Assembly: GCF_007858275.1 (NCBI RefSeq)
Contig: NZ_VFEV01000028.1
Location: 1-64,000, forward strand
Length of the DNA stretch: 64,000 nucleotides
DNA from: Pseudomonas proteolytica
GTDB lineage: Bacteria; Pseudomonadota; Gammaproteobacteria; Pseudomonadales; Pseudomonadaceae
Direction: 5' to 3'
The notes under the pieces are model-generated. The model ran no database searches. It was given only the letters and a program-made list of their open reading frames with translations, and had not been told where the DNA came from. A program made the position numbers and the translations under genes. Positions 26,327 to 34,442 of this stretch are shown here, piece after piece. Each line of letters begins with the position of its first letter. Within the stretch, counting starts at the first letter, position 1.

Positions 26327-27955
26327 ATGACAAGCAGTGGGGTGACAAGCATGGCCGGGGATGGATCTCTGATGGGCGCCGTCGTGGCGCCGCACGCGGT
26401 GAGCCGCCAACTGCCTGGCTGGGTAACACCGCTCCTGCAAAGCATCGCCCTGGTGCTGGTCCTGTTGGGCCTGGCGTTTGTCGACCTGTCGATCTACCTC
26501 TGCGTGCCCGTCGCCCTGCTGCTGGTCTGGCTGCCGCGCCTGAAAAAAACGCCGCGCAGCCTCGCGCCTGATGTGGCCGAGGATGCCATGGGCGCGTTGA
26601 CTCGCGATTTGTCCTACACCACCAGCCATAATGCGTTGTCAGCCGCTGGCGTGGCCTATTCGGTCAAGCAACTGGCGGCCCGGGTGCAATCGCAATTGGG
26701 CGCCGCCCAGCAAATTGTCAGCAGTGCCGAAGTGATGATTGGCACCGAGCAGCTGACATCCCAACTCAGTCGTGAAGCCCTCGGCGCGGCGGGCCAGGCC
26801 CATCAGCGCAGCACCGAGGGGCGCGCGGTGCTGGGGGAGTCCATCAGCCGCATGCATCAACTCAGCCAGCGCGCCAGTGATAGCCGGCAATTGATCGAGG
26901 CCCTGAGTCAGCGCAGCGAAGAGATCCAGCGCGTGACCCTGGTGATTCAGTCCATCGCCAGCCAGACCAACCTGTTGGCCTTGAATGCCGCCATTGAAGC
27001 CGCCCGTGCCGGCGAGCATGGGCGCGGGTTCGCCGTGGTGGCCGATGAAGTGCGTGGGCTGGCGGGTCGTACGGCGACCGCCACCGATGAAGTGGGGGTG
27101 ATGGTGGCTGATATCCAGCAACGTACCGCGCAGGTGGTAGAGCAAATCCGCCAACTGTCCGTGGATCTGCAGGCTGGTGTCGAGCAGGTGGAGCACGCCG
27201 GCGAGCAACTGGAGAGCATTGCCACCTTGGCGGCGGGCGTGGAAGGCCAGGTCAACGCCATTGCCCAGGGCACGGAGACCAATCGGGTGCAACTCGACAG
27301 CCTGTTCCACGCGGTGGAGCAGATGCGTAGCGACTTGACCGTCAGCGACCAGCAAACCCAGCAGTTGGCCGAGGCCGCGGTGCAAATGGAAGGGCAGGCC
27401 GAAACGATCAGCGAGCGTCTGGCGGAAGTCGGGCTGGACGACTATCACCAACGAATCTACGACTTGGCCCGCGAAGGCGCGAGCCGCATCGGCGCGCAGT
27501 TCGAGGCGGATGTCCAACAGAACCGCATCACCCTCGATGACTTGTTCAATCGCAGCTACACCCCGATTGCCAACAGCCACCCAACCAAATACCACAGCCG
27601 TTTCGACGGCTACACCGACCAGGTGTTGCCGGCTATCCAGGAAGCCTTGCTGCCCCGTCACGAAGGTTTGGTGTTCGCCATTGCCTGCACACCACAGGGC
27701 TACGTGCCGACGCACAACAAGGCGTTTTCCCAGGCACTGACCGGCGATGCCGCGGTGGATGCCGTGAACAATCGTACCAAGCGCAAATTTGAAGACCGCA
27801 CCGGGATTCGCTGCGGCAGTCACCAGCAGGCGGTGCTGTTGCAAACCTATACCCGCGATACCGGGGAGCTGATGCACGATCTGTCGGTGCCGATCATGGT
27901 CAATGGCCGACATTGGGGTGGCTTGCGCCTGGGCTACAAACCCGAAGGGCGCTAG
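26327..27955 (+). CDS. methyl-accepting chemotaxis protein with C-terminal sensory-like domain
   Basis: A 542-residue chemoreceptor without a periplasmic ligand domain: two adjacent helices (residues ~35-75) separated by only a few residues, then the cytoplasmic signalling coiled coil with the hairpin tip TNLLALNAAIEAARAGEHGRG (shown in part) near residues 215-250. After the coiled coil a ~150-residue C-terminal domain follows (from DDYHQRIYDL to GGLRLGYKPEGR) containing a conserved-looking FAIACTPQGYVPTHNK and DLSVPIMVNGRHWGG; this region recurs in Pseudomonas cytoplasm-sensing receptors and may sense redox or metabolites. Start uncertain: ATG 26327 is preferred, ATG 26351 or GTG 26303 are possible. 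Confidence 0.88.
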   Translation: MTSSGVTSMAGDGSLMGAVVAPHAVSRQLPGWVTPLLQSIALVLVLLGLAFVDLSIYLCVPVALLLVWLPRLKKTPRSLAPDVAEDAMGALTRDLSYTTSHNALSAAGVAYSVKQLAARVQSQLGAAQQIVSSAEVMIGTEQLTSQLSREALGAAGQAHQRSTEGRAVLGESISRMHQLSQRASDSRQLIEALSQRSEEIQRVTLVIQSIASQTNLLALNAAIEAARAGEHGRGFAVVADEVRGLAGRTATATDEVGVMVADIQQRTAQVVEQIRQLSVDLQAGVEQVEHAGEQLESIATLAAGVEGQVNAIAQGTETNRVQLDSLFHAVEQMRSDLTVSDQQTQQLAEAAVQMEGQAETISERLAEVGLDDYHQRIYDLAREGASRIGAQFEADVQQNRITLDDLFNRSYTPIANSHPTKYHSRFDGYTDQVLPAIQEALLPRHEGLVFAIACTPQGYVPTHNKAFSQALTGDAAVDAVNNRTKRKFEDRTGIRCGSHQQAVLLQTYTRDTGELMHDLSVPIMVNGRHWGGLRLGYKPEGR

Positions 27956-28046
27956 GCCCAGGCACCGATTGTTGCGCGTTATGCAAGGAAGCTTTTACGC
28001 CGATAGCTTTTTCCAGCGAAAGGAACCGCTTAAGATGCTGCACATT

Positions 28047-28060
28047 GTTAGCTAGCTAAC
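28047..28060. promoter_or_regulatory. perfect palindrome, possible MarR/SlyA-type operator
   Basis: GTTAGCTAGCTAAC, a 14-base perfect palindrome 20 bases before the start of the 67-residue gene. It resembles the SlyA-type TTAGCAAGCTAA site. No regulator gene of that family is nearby. Confidence 0.45.
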
Positions 28061-28080
28061 TAATCCTGCGGAGAACGTCC

Positions 28081-28284
28081 ATGCAAAGCAAAGTCGATGT
28101 GGCGGTGATGATTGGCAGTGGTGTGCCACAGACCCTGCGTGCGCTGGGCCTGAGGGCCTGTTGGGTGGTGTTGCTCAATGGTGAACAGCGCGGCACGGCC
28201 TTCGCCAGCCGCGACGAAGCCCAGGAATGCCGTGCCGCCTGGCAGGCACTGCTGGACCTGGAGCAATCCGACCGCCTGCATTGA
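28081..28284 (+). CDS. small hypothetical protein (67 aa)
   Basis: A 67-residue soluble protein (MQSKVDVAVMIGSGVPQTLR...) with one hydrophobic strand (ACWVVLLNG) and a C-terminal acidic helix (EAQECRAAWQALLDLEQSD). GCGGAGAAC precedes the ATG as ribosome site, and a palindromic operator-like site lies just upstream, both supporting a real gene. It faces the convergent DUF2789 gene across seven bases. Function unknown. Confidence 0.65.
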   Translation: MQSKVDVAVMIGSGVPQTLRALGLRACWVVLLNGEQRGTAFASRDEAQECRAAWQALLDLEQSDRLH

Positions 28285-28291
28285 GTGGCGG

Positions 28292-28528
28292 TTAAACGTT
28301 TTGGTGCAGGCGCTGGTTGAGTTCATCCACGGCAATCGCCCAGTCCGCATCTTCGCGTAGTTCTTCCTTGAGGAACTGCGCCTGTTGCGGGCTCCAGAAG
28401 GGGGCGTCGATCAGCTTCACATCTTCTGCCAGGGGATGTTGATCGATAAAACGATCGATTGCCGCCGGCGAGGCTTCCAGCCCCAATTGTTCGAACAGGT
28501 CGTGCAGGGTATGGGTGGGCGCGTCCAT
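28292..28528 (-). CDS. DUF2789 family protein (78 aa)
   Basis: A 78-residue acidic, helical protein: THTLHDLFEQLGLEAS, then IDRFIDQHPLAEDVKL, FWSPQQAQFLKEEL and DWAIAVDELNQRLHQ, which is the DUF2789 pattern and length (~75 residues). The ATG at 28528 is chosen because GGAG lies seven bases upstream; the TTG at 28540 overlaps that site. Cytosolic, no known function. Confidence 0.8.
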   Translation of the reverse strand: MDAPTHTLHDLFEQLGLEASPAAIDRFIDQHPLAEDVKLIDAPFWSPQQAQFLKEELREDADWAIAVDELNQRLHQNV

Positions 28529-28595
28529 TTCATTCTCCAAAAGAGTGAGTCTCTACGGGTATGGGAGGCGCACCAGCGCGCATAGTTCGATTTGT

Positions 28596-28862
28596 TCAAG
28601 CCACGCCTTGACGGGACGTCTTGCCCAGAAGCGCTTCCAACTCCTTGGCCAAGGCACAGGCCTTGTTGTGATCGCTGCGAAAGCCTTTGATCCTGCCACT
28701 GGGCACTTCCAGGATATGGAAAAAATTCCTCCCGGCCGGGACGACCCGGTACAGTGCAAAACCTGCGCACACGCCATGGGCGTACACGCTGTAGAATAGC
28801 GCGCTATCCTTGCAGGGCAGGGTGCCGGAAGTCTGTGTCGGTTGGCGTTGAACTCGTTGCAT
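28596..28862 (-). CDS. small hypothetical protein (88 aa)
   Basis: An 88-residue protein starting MQRVQRQPTQ at an ATG with a strong AGGAG nine bases upstream. Strand-rich N-terminal part (ALFYSVYAHGVCAGFALYRVV), FFHILEVPSG, then a C-terminal basic helix (DHNKACALAKELEALLG). It is 67 bases upstream of the DUF2789 gene on the same strand and may be co-transcribed with it. I do not recognise the family. Confidence 0.65.
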   Translation of the reverse strand: MQRVQRQPTQTSGTLPCKDSALFYSVYAHGVCAGFALYRVVPAGRNFFHILEVPSGRIKGFRSDHNKACALAKELEALLGKTSRQGVA

Positions 28863-29229
28863 GGCCAGCTCCTGTCGATCTGTTGACCTGCTTGCAGCAT
28901 TTCGGGTGGTTTTAAGCCGTGTTGCTGTTCTAATATTGTTGTTGGCAGCCCACGTTCGGTTCCATCCAACGTTTTTCCGTTGTTTTTGGCTGTCGGAAAC
29001 CACTCTTTCAAATGGGGTATTCTCTGAAGTGGGGCGTCCAGTGTTCTCTGGCCGATAAACCTGTGATTTGCTGCACTGCCTGACGACTTGTACAAGGACT
29101 GTCAGGCCAGGCTGTACGAGTCTGGCGGGAATCAACTTCAGTATGTTTTTTCAATGTGTCGTGCCGTATCGGCCTTTTTTGTGCTGCCTGCCTGGCGGGC
29201 AGCGCTTTTTTTGATGTGGGGGCGTTTCC
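28863..29229 (+). other. gene-free region with tandem terminators, candidate small RNA
   Basis: 367 bases with no credible protein gene. It carries a TAATAT (28931-28936) in the context CTAATATT, which would suit an RpoS-like -10, and ends with two consecutive terminator-like hairpins with T runs (29163-29180 and 29183-29212), just upstream of the gene at 29230. Tandem terminators before a gene on the same strand imply that a separate transcript ends here, either a ~200-270-base small RNA or an attenuated leader. Confidence 0.35.
29183..29212 (+). terminator. rho-independent terminator
   Basis: GCTGCC pairs with GGCAGC (9-base loop) and is followed by GC and seven T. A weaker hairpin GCCG-tat-CGGC with six T directly precedes it (29163-29180). 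There is no annotated plus-strand gene immediately upstream, so it must end a non-coding transcript or act as an attenuator. Confidence 0.7.
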
Positions 29230-29700
29230 TTGGCAGTCAGTAATCTGGATATGCACGCATTGTTCGTGCTGGGTGATTTGCGCGCGAAGTTGGTTAAACA
29301 GTTTCAGTCGCGGTTTGTTTACATCACTGAACAAACCCCTGAAGGCATTTACATTGCCGAAATCGATACCGAAACAGCGCTAGTGGTAGATGACAAACCG
29401 CGTTTGGAACTCAAGGTCGGCGATCATTTTCGCGCGGCGGTACTGCCCAGTCGTGAAGGTGGCAAGTTCGAACTTAAGTTTCGCGACATCAAGTTGACGG
29501 TCTATGGCCTGGGGGACTACGCGTTTGTTTCCACGGCGCAGGGCGAGGGCATTGTGTTCAAGGAAGGCAACAGCGTGATGCTGGTGTTCGCGGCCAATGA
29601 ACAATTGCAGGAAGGCCTGAGCAAAACCCTCAAGGCCGTGACCGGCAAGGCCGCCAAGTGGCGCAAGGGTGAGCTGGTGAGCTTCAAGGCCAGCGAATAA
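29230..29700 (+). CDS. hypothetical protein (156 aa)
   Basis: A 156-residue soluble protein, mostly beta strands: FVYITEQTPEGIYIAEIDT, LVVDDKPRLELKVGDHFRAAVL (in part), FELKFRDIKLTVYGLGDYAF, then a Lys-rich C-terminal helix (EGLSKTLKAVTGKAAKWRKG). The TTG at 29230 is chosen because a GGGGGCG ribosome site lies ~8 bases upstream, while the ATG at 29251 has none. The stop overlaps the next start (TAATG), so the two genes are coupled. Function unknown; no catalytic motif seen. Confidence 0.7.
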   Translation: MAVSNLDMHALFVLGDLRAKLVKQFQSRFVYITEQTPEGIYIAEIDTETALVVDDKPRLELKVGDHFRAAVLPSREGGKFELKFRDIKLTVYGLGDYAFVSTAQGEGIVFKEGNSVMLVFAANEQLQEGLSKTLKAVTGKAAKWRKGELVSFKASE

Positions 29701-29897
29701 TGAGTGAAGGCCGGGCCCTGTTTCACCAGCAACACCAAGCGCAGGCCCAAGCCAAGGCCGCCGAACTGCTTGCCCGCAAAGATGATCTGCAGGGCGCCTG
29801 GTTGAGCTGGGTCGCCAGTCAACTCTATGCACTGCGGCCCGCCGAGTACGCCAGCATGGTGCGCCGGGAGCTGCAGCGTTTGCACCAACAGCCCTGA
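29700..29897 (+). CDS. small hypothetical protein (65 aa)
   Basis: A 65-residue helical protein rich in Gln, Ala and Arg (FHQQHQAQAQAKAAELLARK, then LQGAWLSWVASQLYALRP and MVRRELQRLHQQ). Its ATG overlaps the stop codon of the previous gene, so it is translationally coupled to it. No family recognised; probably a partner of the upstream protein. Confidence 0.65.
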   Translation: MSEGRALFHQQHQAQAQAKAAELLARKDDLQGAWLSWVASQLYALRPAEYASMVRRELQRLHQQP

Positions 29898-30012
29898 ATA
29901 CCTGCAACCCTTTGAACCTCTACTACAGTTCTGTGGACTTAATTGTTCAGGGCTTTGGCGGTGTGAAAGCAAAGCCATCCGCCATGGCTGTGTAAACGCG
30001 AGGTTCAAAGGC

Positions 30013-31029
30013 ATGAAAGCAATTCGAGCGCTGTTGGCAGCGTCCCTTACCACCCTGGGCCTGTCGATGGCGGCCGCACCGGTAACGGCTGCCCAGGCGC
30101 CCATTCACTTTGCCGACCTGAATTGGGAAAGTGGCAGCCTGATCACTGAAGTTCTGCGGTTTATCGTCGAAAAGGGCTATGACCTGCCCACCGATACGCT
30201 GCCTGGCACCACCATCACCCTGGAAACCGCCCTGGCCAAAAATGATATCCAGGTGATCGGCGAGGAATGGGCGGGACGCAGCCCGGTTTGGGTCAAGGCG
30301 GAATCTGAAGGCAAGGTGGTCGGCCTGGGCGATATCGTCAAGGGCGCGACCGAAGGCTGGTGGGTGCCTGAATACGTGGTCAAGGGCGACCCGGCCAAGG
30401 GCATCGCTGCGTCGGCGCCTGAGTTGCGCAGCGTGACCGACCTGGTGCGCTACAAAGACGTGTTCAAGGACCCGGAAGCCCCGGGCAAGGGGCGCTTTCT
30501 CAACAGCCCTATCGGCTGGACCTCGGAAGTGGTCAATAAGCAGAAGCTCAAGGCTTACGGCCTGGACGAGAGCTACGTCAACTTTCGCAGCGGTTCTGGC
30601 GCGGCGCTGGATGCCGAGATCGCCTCGTCGATCCGCCGTGGCAAGCCGATCCTGTTCTATTACTGGTCGCCGACGCCACTGATGGGGCGCTACAAGCTGA
30701 TCCAGCTGGAGGAGCCACCGTTCGACGCCGAGGCCTGGAAGACCCTGACCGACGCTGACAACCCCAACCCCAAGCCAACGCGCTCGTTGGCGTCCAAGCT
30801 GAGCATTGGCGTGTCTACGCCGTTCCAGCAGCAGTATCCGCAGATTGCGCAATTCTTTGAGAAGGTCGATTTCCCGATTGAACCGCTCAACCAGGCCCTG
30901 GCGAAAATGAGCGAAAAACACACCCCACCCCGTGAAGTGGCGCAGGCGTTTCTCAAGGAACATCCGCAGGTATGGAAGGCCTGGCTGACAGAGCACGTGG
31001 CCGCCAAGGTCGAAGCCAGCCTCAAATAA
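30013..31029 (+). CDS. OpuAC-type ABC transporter substrate-binding protein (quaternary amine)
   Basis: A 338-residue periplasmic protein with a signal peptide (MKAIRALLAASLTTLGLSMA, cleavage after VTAA near residue 27). The OpuAC/ProX-like fold is seen in FADLNWESGSLITEVLRFIV, IQVIGEEWAGRSPVWV and GWWVPEYVVKGD; Trp residues of these segments usually form the aromatic cage for betaine, choline or carnitine. No ATPase or permease gene is adjacent, so it is an orphan binding protein serving a transporter encoded elsewhere. ATG at 30013 with AAAGG-type ribosome site. A REP pair follows. Confidence 0.88.
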   Translation: MKAIRALLAASLTTLGLSMAAAPVTAAQAPIHFADLNWESGSLITEVLRFIVEKGYDLPTDTLPGTTITLETALAKNDIQVIGEEWAGRSPVWVKAESEGKVVGLGDIVKGATEGWWVPEYVVKGDPAKGIAASAPELRSVTDLVRYKDVFKDPEAPGKGRFLNSPIGWTSEVVNKQKLKAYGLDESYVNFRSGSGAALDAEIASSIRRGKPILFYYWSPTPLMGRYKLIQLEEPPFDAEAWKTLTDADNPNPKPTRSLASKLSIGVSTPFQQQYPQIAQFFEKVDFPIEPLNQALAKMSEKHTPPREVAQAFLKEHPQVWKAWLTEHVAAKVEASLK

Positions 31030-31051
31030 CCTTTGATATGAAGGTCCAAAT

Positions 31052-31155
31052 GTGGGAGCGGGCTTGTGTGGGAGCGGGCTTGCTCGCGAATGCGCAGTGT
31101 CAGTCACCAGATGTATAGACTGACCCACCGCATTCGCGAGCAAGCCCGCTCCCAC
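31052..31155. repeat. REP inverted pair with duplicated 5' end
   Basis: The REP palindrome spans 31068-31155 (GTGGGAGCGGGCTTGCTCGCG and complement). Its first 16 bases, GTGGGAGCGGGCTTGT, are repeated directly upstream at 31052-31067, as if a second element had been inserted or slipped at this point. Confidence 0.88.
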
Positions 31156-31176
31156 AGGTTTAACTGCATTCCAGCT

Positions 31177-33291
31177 CTAGAACCTGGTCTGCACCGCCAA
31201 CTCGAAGGTGCGCGGCGATCCCAGGTAATACGCTGGCGACACATGGGCAAACTGCGCATACACCTCATTGGTCAGGTTGCGCACCCGGCCTGTCACCGAG
31301 GTGTGTTGATCGACCTTGTAGGTCAGGAACGTGCCGAACAGGGTGTATGCCGGCACGGTCAGGGTGTTGGCATTGTCGGCGTACACCTGCGCCACGTACC
31401 GCGCGTCCACGCCACCTTGCCAGGCCGGGGTGATGTCATAGGTCAGCCACAGGTTGCCCACCCGTTTCGGCACGTTGGTCGGGGTATTGCCCTTGCGCGA
31501 CACCACCGCACCGCTGGCGATTTTCTCGTTGAAGTCATCGTATTGCGCGTCGACCCAGGCGAAGTTGCCCTCTGCCAACAGCTTGGGAGTGATGCGCAAC
31601 GAACTGGCCAACTCGATGCCCTTGGACGACTGCGCGCCCACCGCAAGGCTGCGGGTGGGGTCTTGTGGGTCGGTCACCGCAAAGTCCTTGCGTTCGATGT
31701 GGTAGGCGGCAACGGTGGCTGAGCCGCGCCCGTCGAGGTAATCGAACTTGCTGCCCACTTCCCATTGCTTGCCAGTGGAGACATCAAACACCTGGGTGGT
31801 GCTGGTGGGCTGTTCGGCAGCGGTGCTGTATTGCACATAGACATTGGCCGCAGGGATGAACTGGTAGGTCAGGCCCACGCGCCCGGTGACCGGCTCCCAA
31901 CGGCGTTTGACGTTAGGCTGATTGTCGCGATGGCTGGTCACGTCCAGGTCGATGGCGTCATAACGCAGGCCGGTCAGCAGCGACAGCTGGTCGGTCAGGC
32001 TCAGGCGGTTCTCGATGAACAGCGCCTTGGTCGTCACTTCGGTGGTCTTGTCCTTGATAAAGCCTGGTTTGGTGCCAGGGAGGTCGTAGAAATGCCCAGG
32101 ATCGTAGTGGTTCGGGTCCACTGCGTTCTTGCCGGGCACATTCAGCGGGCTGGCGGTGGTGCTGTTGACCTTGTATTCGAAACCGCCCGACCAGGTGGTG
32201 GCCAGGCCGAACACGCTACTGTCATGGCGCAGCTCGAACTGGTTGCCGTCCTGCTCGCCCTGATGGCGTACCTGATAGGCCGTCGAACGGTTCACCACGC
32301 TGTTGTCCGGGCTGTACTGGTAGGTCTCCAGGTTGCGGTAGTCGCGCTGGCTGTCGAGGTGATAGAGGGTGTTGCGCAGGGTGGTGCTGTCGTTGATTCG
32401 GTAGTCGATGATCGAGCGGGCCCAGATCGTGCGTTGCTCGTAGCGGCCATCGGCGACGTTGTAGTTGTTGAAACGGTTGTGCTTGTCGATCTTCAGCTCG
32501 CCGGCCTTGGGGTTGAGCACCGGGGTGCCCCAGTAGGGGCTGTCCTCGTGTTCATCCTGATACTCCAGGGCCAAGGTGTGGGACAGGTTGGGCGTCAAGT
32601 CACTGAGCAAGGAGAAGGCCACGCTCCAGGCATCGCGTTGCTGGCGGTCGATATGCGTGTGGTTGGTGTTGCGGCTGACGTCCAGGCGCGCGTAGTGCTG
32701 GACCTCGGCGCCGGGCGCGGTCAGGGCGTGGTTCAGGCCCAGGGCGATGCCGGTGGTGTCGTAGCTGCCGTAGTTGAGCTGGCCTTCGACGGCCTGTTCT
32801 TCGCGGGTGGCGAGCTTGGTCACGTAGTTCAGCGAGCCGCCCACGGAGCCGGCGCCGTTGATCAGTGAGGAAGGGCCGCCCACCAGTTCGACGCGGTCAT
32901 AAATCCATGCATCCACGGGGCGTGCCAGGCCACCGGCGACGTTGATGCCATTGAACATCTGGGTGATCTGGCTGCTGGTAAATCCCCGATAGGAGATAAA
33001 CCCGCCAAACCCCGGCGGCGCACTGGCGTTGACCCCGGGCAAGGTGTTGGCCGCATCCTGGAAGGTCTTGGCGCCACGGCGCTCGATATCGTTGCGGTCA
33101 GCGATGCTGATCGAGGCCGGGGTTTCCCGCACGCTCAGGCCCAGGCGCGAGGCCATGCCGCTGGATTGGTCCAGGGCCAGGCCCGGCTCGTTGGCGGCGG
33201 CACCGTCAATGGTGGTGGGCGCCAACTCAAGGGCCCAGGCGCAAAAAGGCAGGCAGCCGAACAGGCCCGCCAATAGTGGTAAATGTTTCAT
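31177..33291 (-). CDS. TonB-dependent outer-membrane receptor (siderophore-receptor type)
   Basis: A 704-residue protein with signal peptide (MKHLPLLAGLFGCLPFCAWA), an N-terminal plug domain (residues ~50-175; RETPASISIADRNDIERRG, YRGFTSSQITQMFNGI, RVELVGGPSSLINGAGSVGG) and a 22-strand barrel ending in FELAVQTRF with the terminal Phe required for outer-membrane assembly. The ligand is unknown. AGGAT precedes the ATG at 33291. It lies 95 bases downstream of a DUF2946 gene on the same strand and no Fur-box-like site is found before either gene, so a non-iron metal ligand such as a copper complex should be considered. Confidence 0.9.
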   Translation of the reverse strand: MKHLPLLAGLFGCLPFCAWALELAPTTIDGAAANEPGLALDQSSGMASRLGLSVRETPASISIADRNDIERRGAKTFQDAANTLPGVNASAPPGFGGFISYRGFTSSQITQMFNGINVAGGLARPVDAWIYDRVELVGGPSSLINGAGSVGGSLNYVTKLATREEQAVEGQLNYGSYDTTGIALGLNHALTAPGAEVQHYARLDVSRNTNHTHIDRQQRDAWSVAFSLLSDLTPNLSHTLALEYQDEHEDSPYWGTPVLNPKAGELKIDKHNRFNNYNVADGRYEQRTIWARSIIDYRINDSTTLRNTLYHLDSQRDYRNLETYQYSPDNSVVNRSTAYQVRHQGEQDGNQFELRHDSSVFGLATTWSGGFEYKVNSTTASPLNVPGKNAVDPNHYDPGHFYDLPGTKPGFIKDKTTEVTTKALFIENRLSLTDQLSLLTGLRYDAIDLDVTSHRDNQPNVKRRWEPVTGRVGLTYQFIPAANVYVQYSTAAEQPTSTTQVFDVSTGKQWEVGSKFDYLDGRGSATVAAYHIERKDFAVTDPQDPTRSLAVGAQSSKGIELASSLRITPKLLAEGNFAWVDAQYDDFNEKIASGAVVSRKGNTPTNVPKRVGNLWLTYDITPAWQGGVDARYVAQVYADNANTLTVPAYTLFGTFLTYKVDQHTSVTGRVRNLTNEVYAQFAHVSPAYYLGSPRTFELAVQTRF

Positions 33292-33386
33292 CGATAAATC
33301 CTGAAAAGCATGGCTTGCAAGCAGCGCACAGCCTTGCGCGCTTCCCTGGGGAAACAGCAACGTGTGCGGATCAAAAAGCGCAGGGA

Positions 33387-33776
33387 TCAGGCGTAGGCGG
33401 GCGGGGCGCGCGGATTAGCCGCAGGCCAGGTGAAACGGGCGGGAATGTCAGCGGTGAGCACCACCGCCGGTGGTGGTGCGTGGGGTTGAGGCAGCACCGC
33501 AACGTTAAGGCTGGAGTTGAGTGCCGGGCCCATGCCGCCGGTGGAACACAGCGGGCAACCGAAGGCCTTGGACAGTGTGGGCAGGGACTCATCGCCCGTG
33601 TTTACGGGGGCTGGCGCCTGGGTGCGAGGGTCTACGGTACAGAACTGGCCGCCAATGCCGTTGAGCTGCATGCCGACCATTTGCCCATGACCAATACTGC
33701 AGGCGAACACGTTGAACAGGACGCAGCCATAGAGCATCCAGGCAATCAACGAGCGGTCGGCACGGGCGAGTTTCAT
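33387..33776 (-). CDS. DUF2946 family membrane-anchored protein
   Basis: A 129-residue protein with an N-terminal hydrophobic helix (LIAWMLYGCVLFNVFACSIG), a His/Met/Cys-containing middle (GHGQMVGMQLNG, FGCPLCSTGGMG) and a Pro/Ala-rich C-terminus. DUF2946 proteins often neighbour copper genes and TonB receptors, and the CPLC motif suggests metal or thiol chemistry. The ATG at 33776 is chosen over an upstream TTG; neither has a clear ribosome site. Likely co-transcribed with the TonB receptor. Confidence 0.75.
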   Translation of the reverse strand: MKLARADRSLIAWMLYGCVLFNVFACSIGHGQMVGMQLNGIGGQFCTVDPRTQAPAPVNTGDESLPTLSKAFGCPLCSTGGMGPALNSSLNVAVLPQPHAPPPAVVLTADIPARFTWPAANPRAPPAYA

Positions 33777-33866
33777 GGGGCGGCACTTTATCACCAGACG
33801 ACTAAATGCCTGCAAAAAATCTGAAAAGGACTATCCTCTTTCGGACTTTTTAAGGGGTATCCAGCC

Positions 33867-34304
33867 ATGAGCTTTGTTATTGCGAGGTGGGTCGTCGGGG
33901 TATTTGCATTTATCAGTATGGTCCATGTGTACTGGGCCGCGGGTGGCAAGCTAGGCAGTACGGCGGCGATCCCGCAACTGCCCGGCGAGTTCGCCAGTGG
34001 GCCGCGCCCGGCGTTCAAACCGTCGGCGTTGGGCACCTTCCTGGTAGCGGTGGGGCTGGTGCTGATTGCATTGCTGGTGTGCCTGCGGGCGGGGCTGTTT
34101 TTCCAGCCGGTGGGGCATCAGGCTTTGCAGTGGGGGATCAGCGCGATTGCCCTGATCATGTTTGCACGGGCAATTGGTGATTCGGAGCTGGTGGGCTTTT
34201 TCAAGAAGGTCGGTGGGTCGCGGTTTGCCCGGCTGGATACGTTTTTCTACTCGCCGCTGTGCCTGGTGTTGGGGACGGGGCTGTTGGTCGTCGCCTGGAC
34301 CTGA
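33867..34304 (+). CDS. DUF3995 family membrane protein
   Basis: A 145-residue protein with four helices (VIARWVVGVFAFISMVHVYW, LGTFLVAVGLVLIALLVCL, ALQWGISAIALIMFARAIGD, YSPLCLVLGTGLLVVAW), matching DUF3995 in length and in the conserved HVYWA and YSPLC segments. Function unknown. AAGGGG-type ribosome site 10 bases upstream. Divergent from the DUF2946 gene. Confidence 0.85.
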   Translation: MSFVIARWVVGVFAFISMVHVYWAAGGKLGSTAAIPQLPGEFASGPRPAFKPSALGTFLVAVGLVLIALLVCLRAGLFFQPVGHQALQWGISAIALIMFARAIGDSELVGFFKKVGGSRFARLDTFFYSPLCLVLGTGLLVVAWT

Positions 34305-34326
34305 CTGACGGTATGCAGGGCCAAAT

Positions 34327-34413
34327 GTGGGAGCGGGCTTGCTCGCGAAGGCGGTGGATCAGTTGGTAAATATTTGACTGACCCACCGCCTTCGCGAGCA
34401 AGCCCGCTCCCAC
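34327..34413. repeat. REP inverted pair, also a likely terminator
   Basis: GTGGGAGCGGGCTTGCTCGCG and complement with inner arms GGCGGTGG/CCACCGCC, followed at once by a run of seven T (34415-34421). It separates the convergent DUF3995 and shaG genes and can end the plus-strand transcript. Confidence 0.92.
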
Positions 34414-34442
34414 ATTTTTTTACCGCGTATATTCCACAGGGA

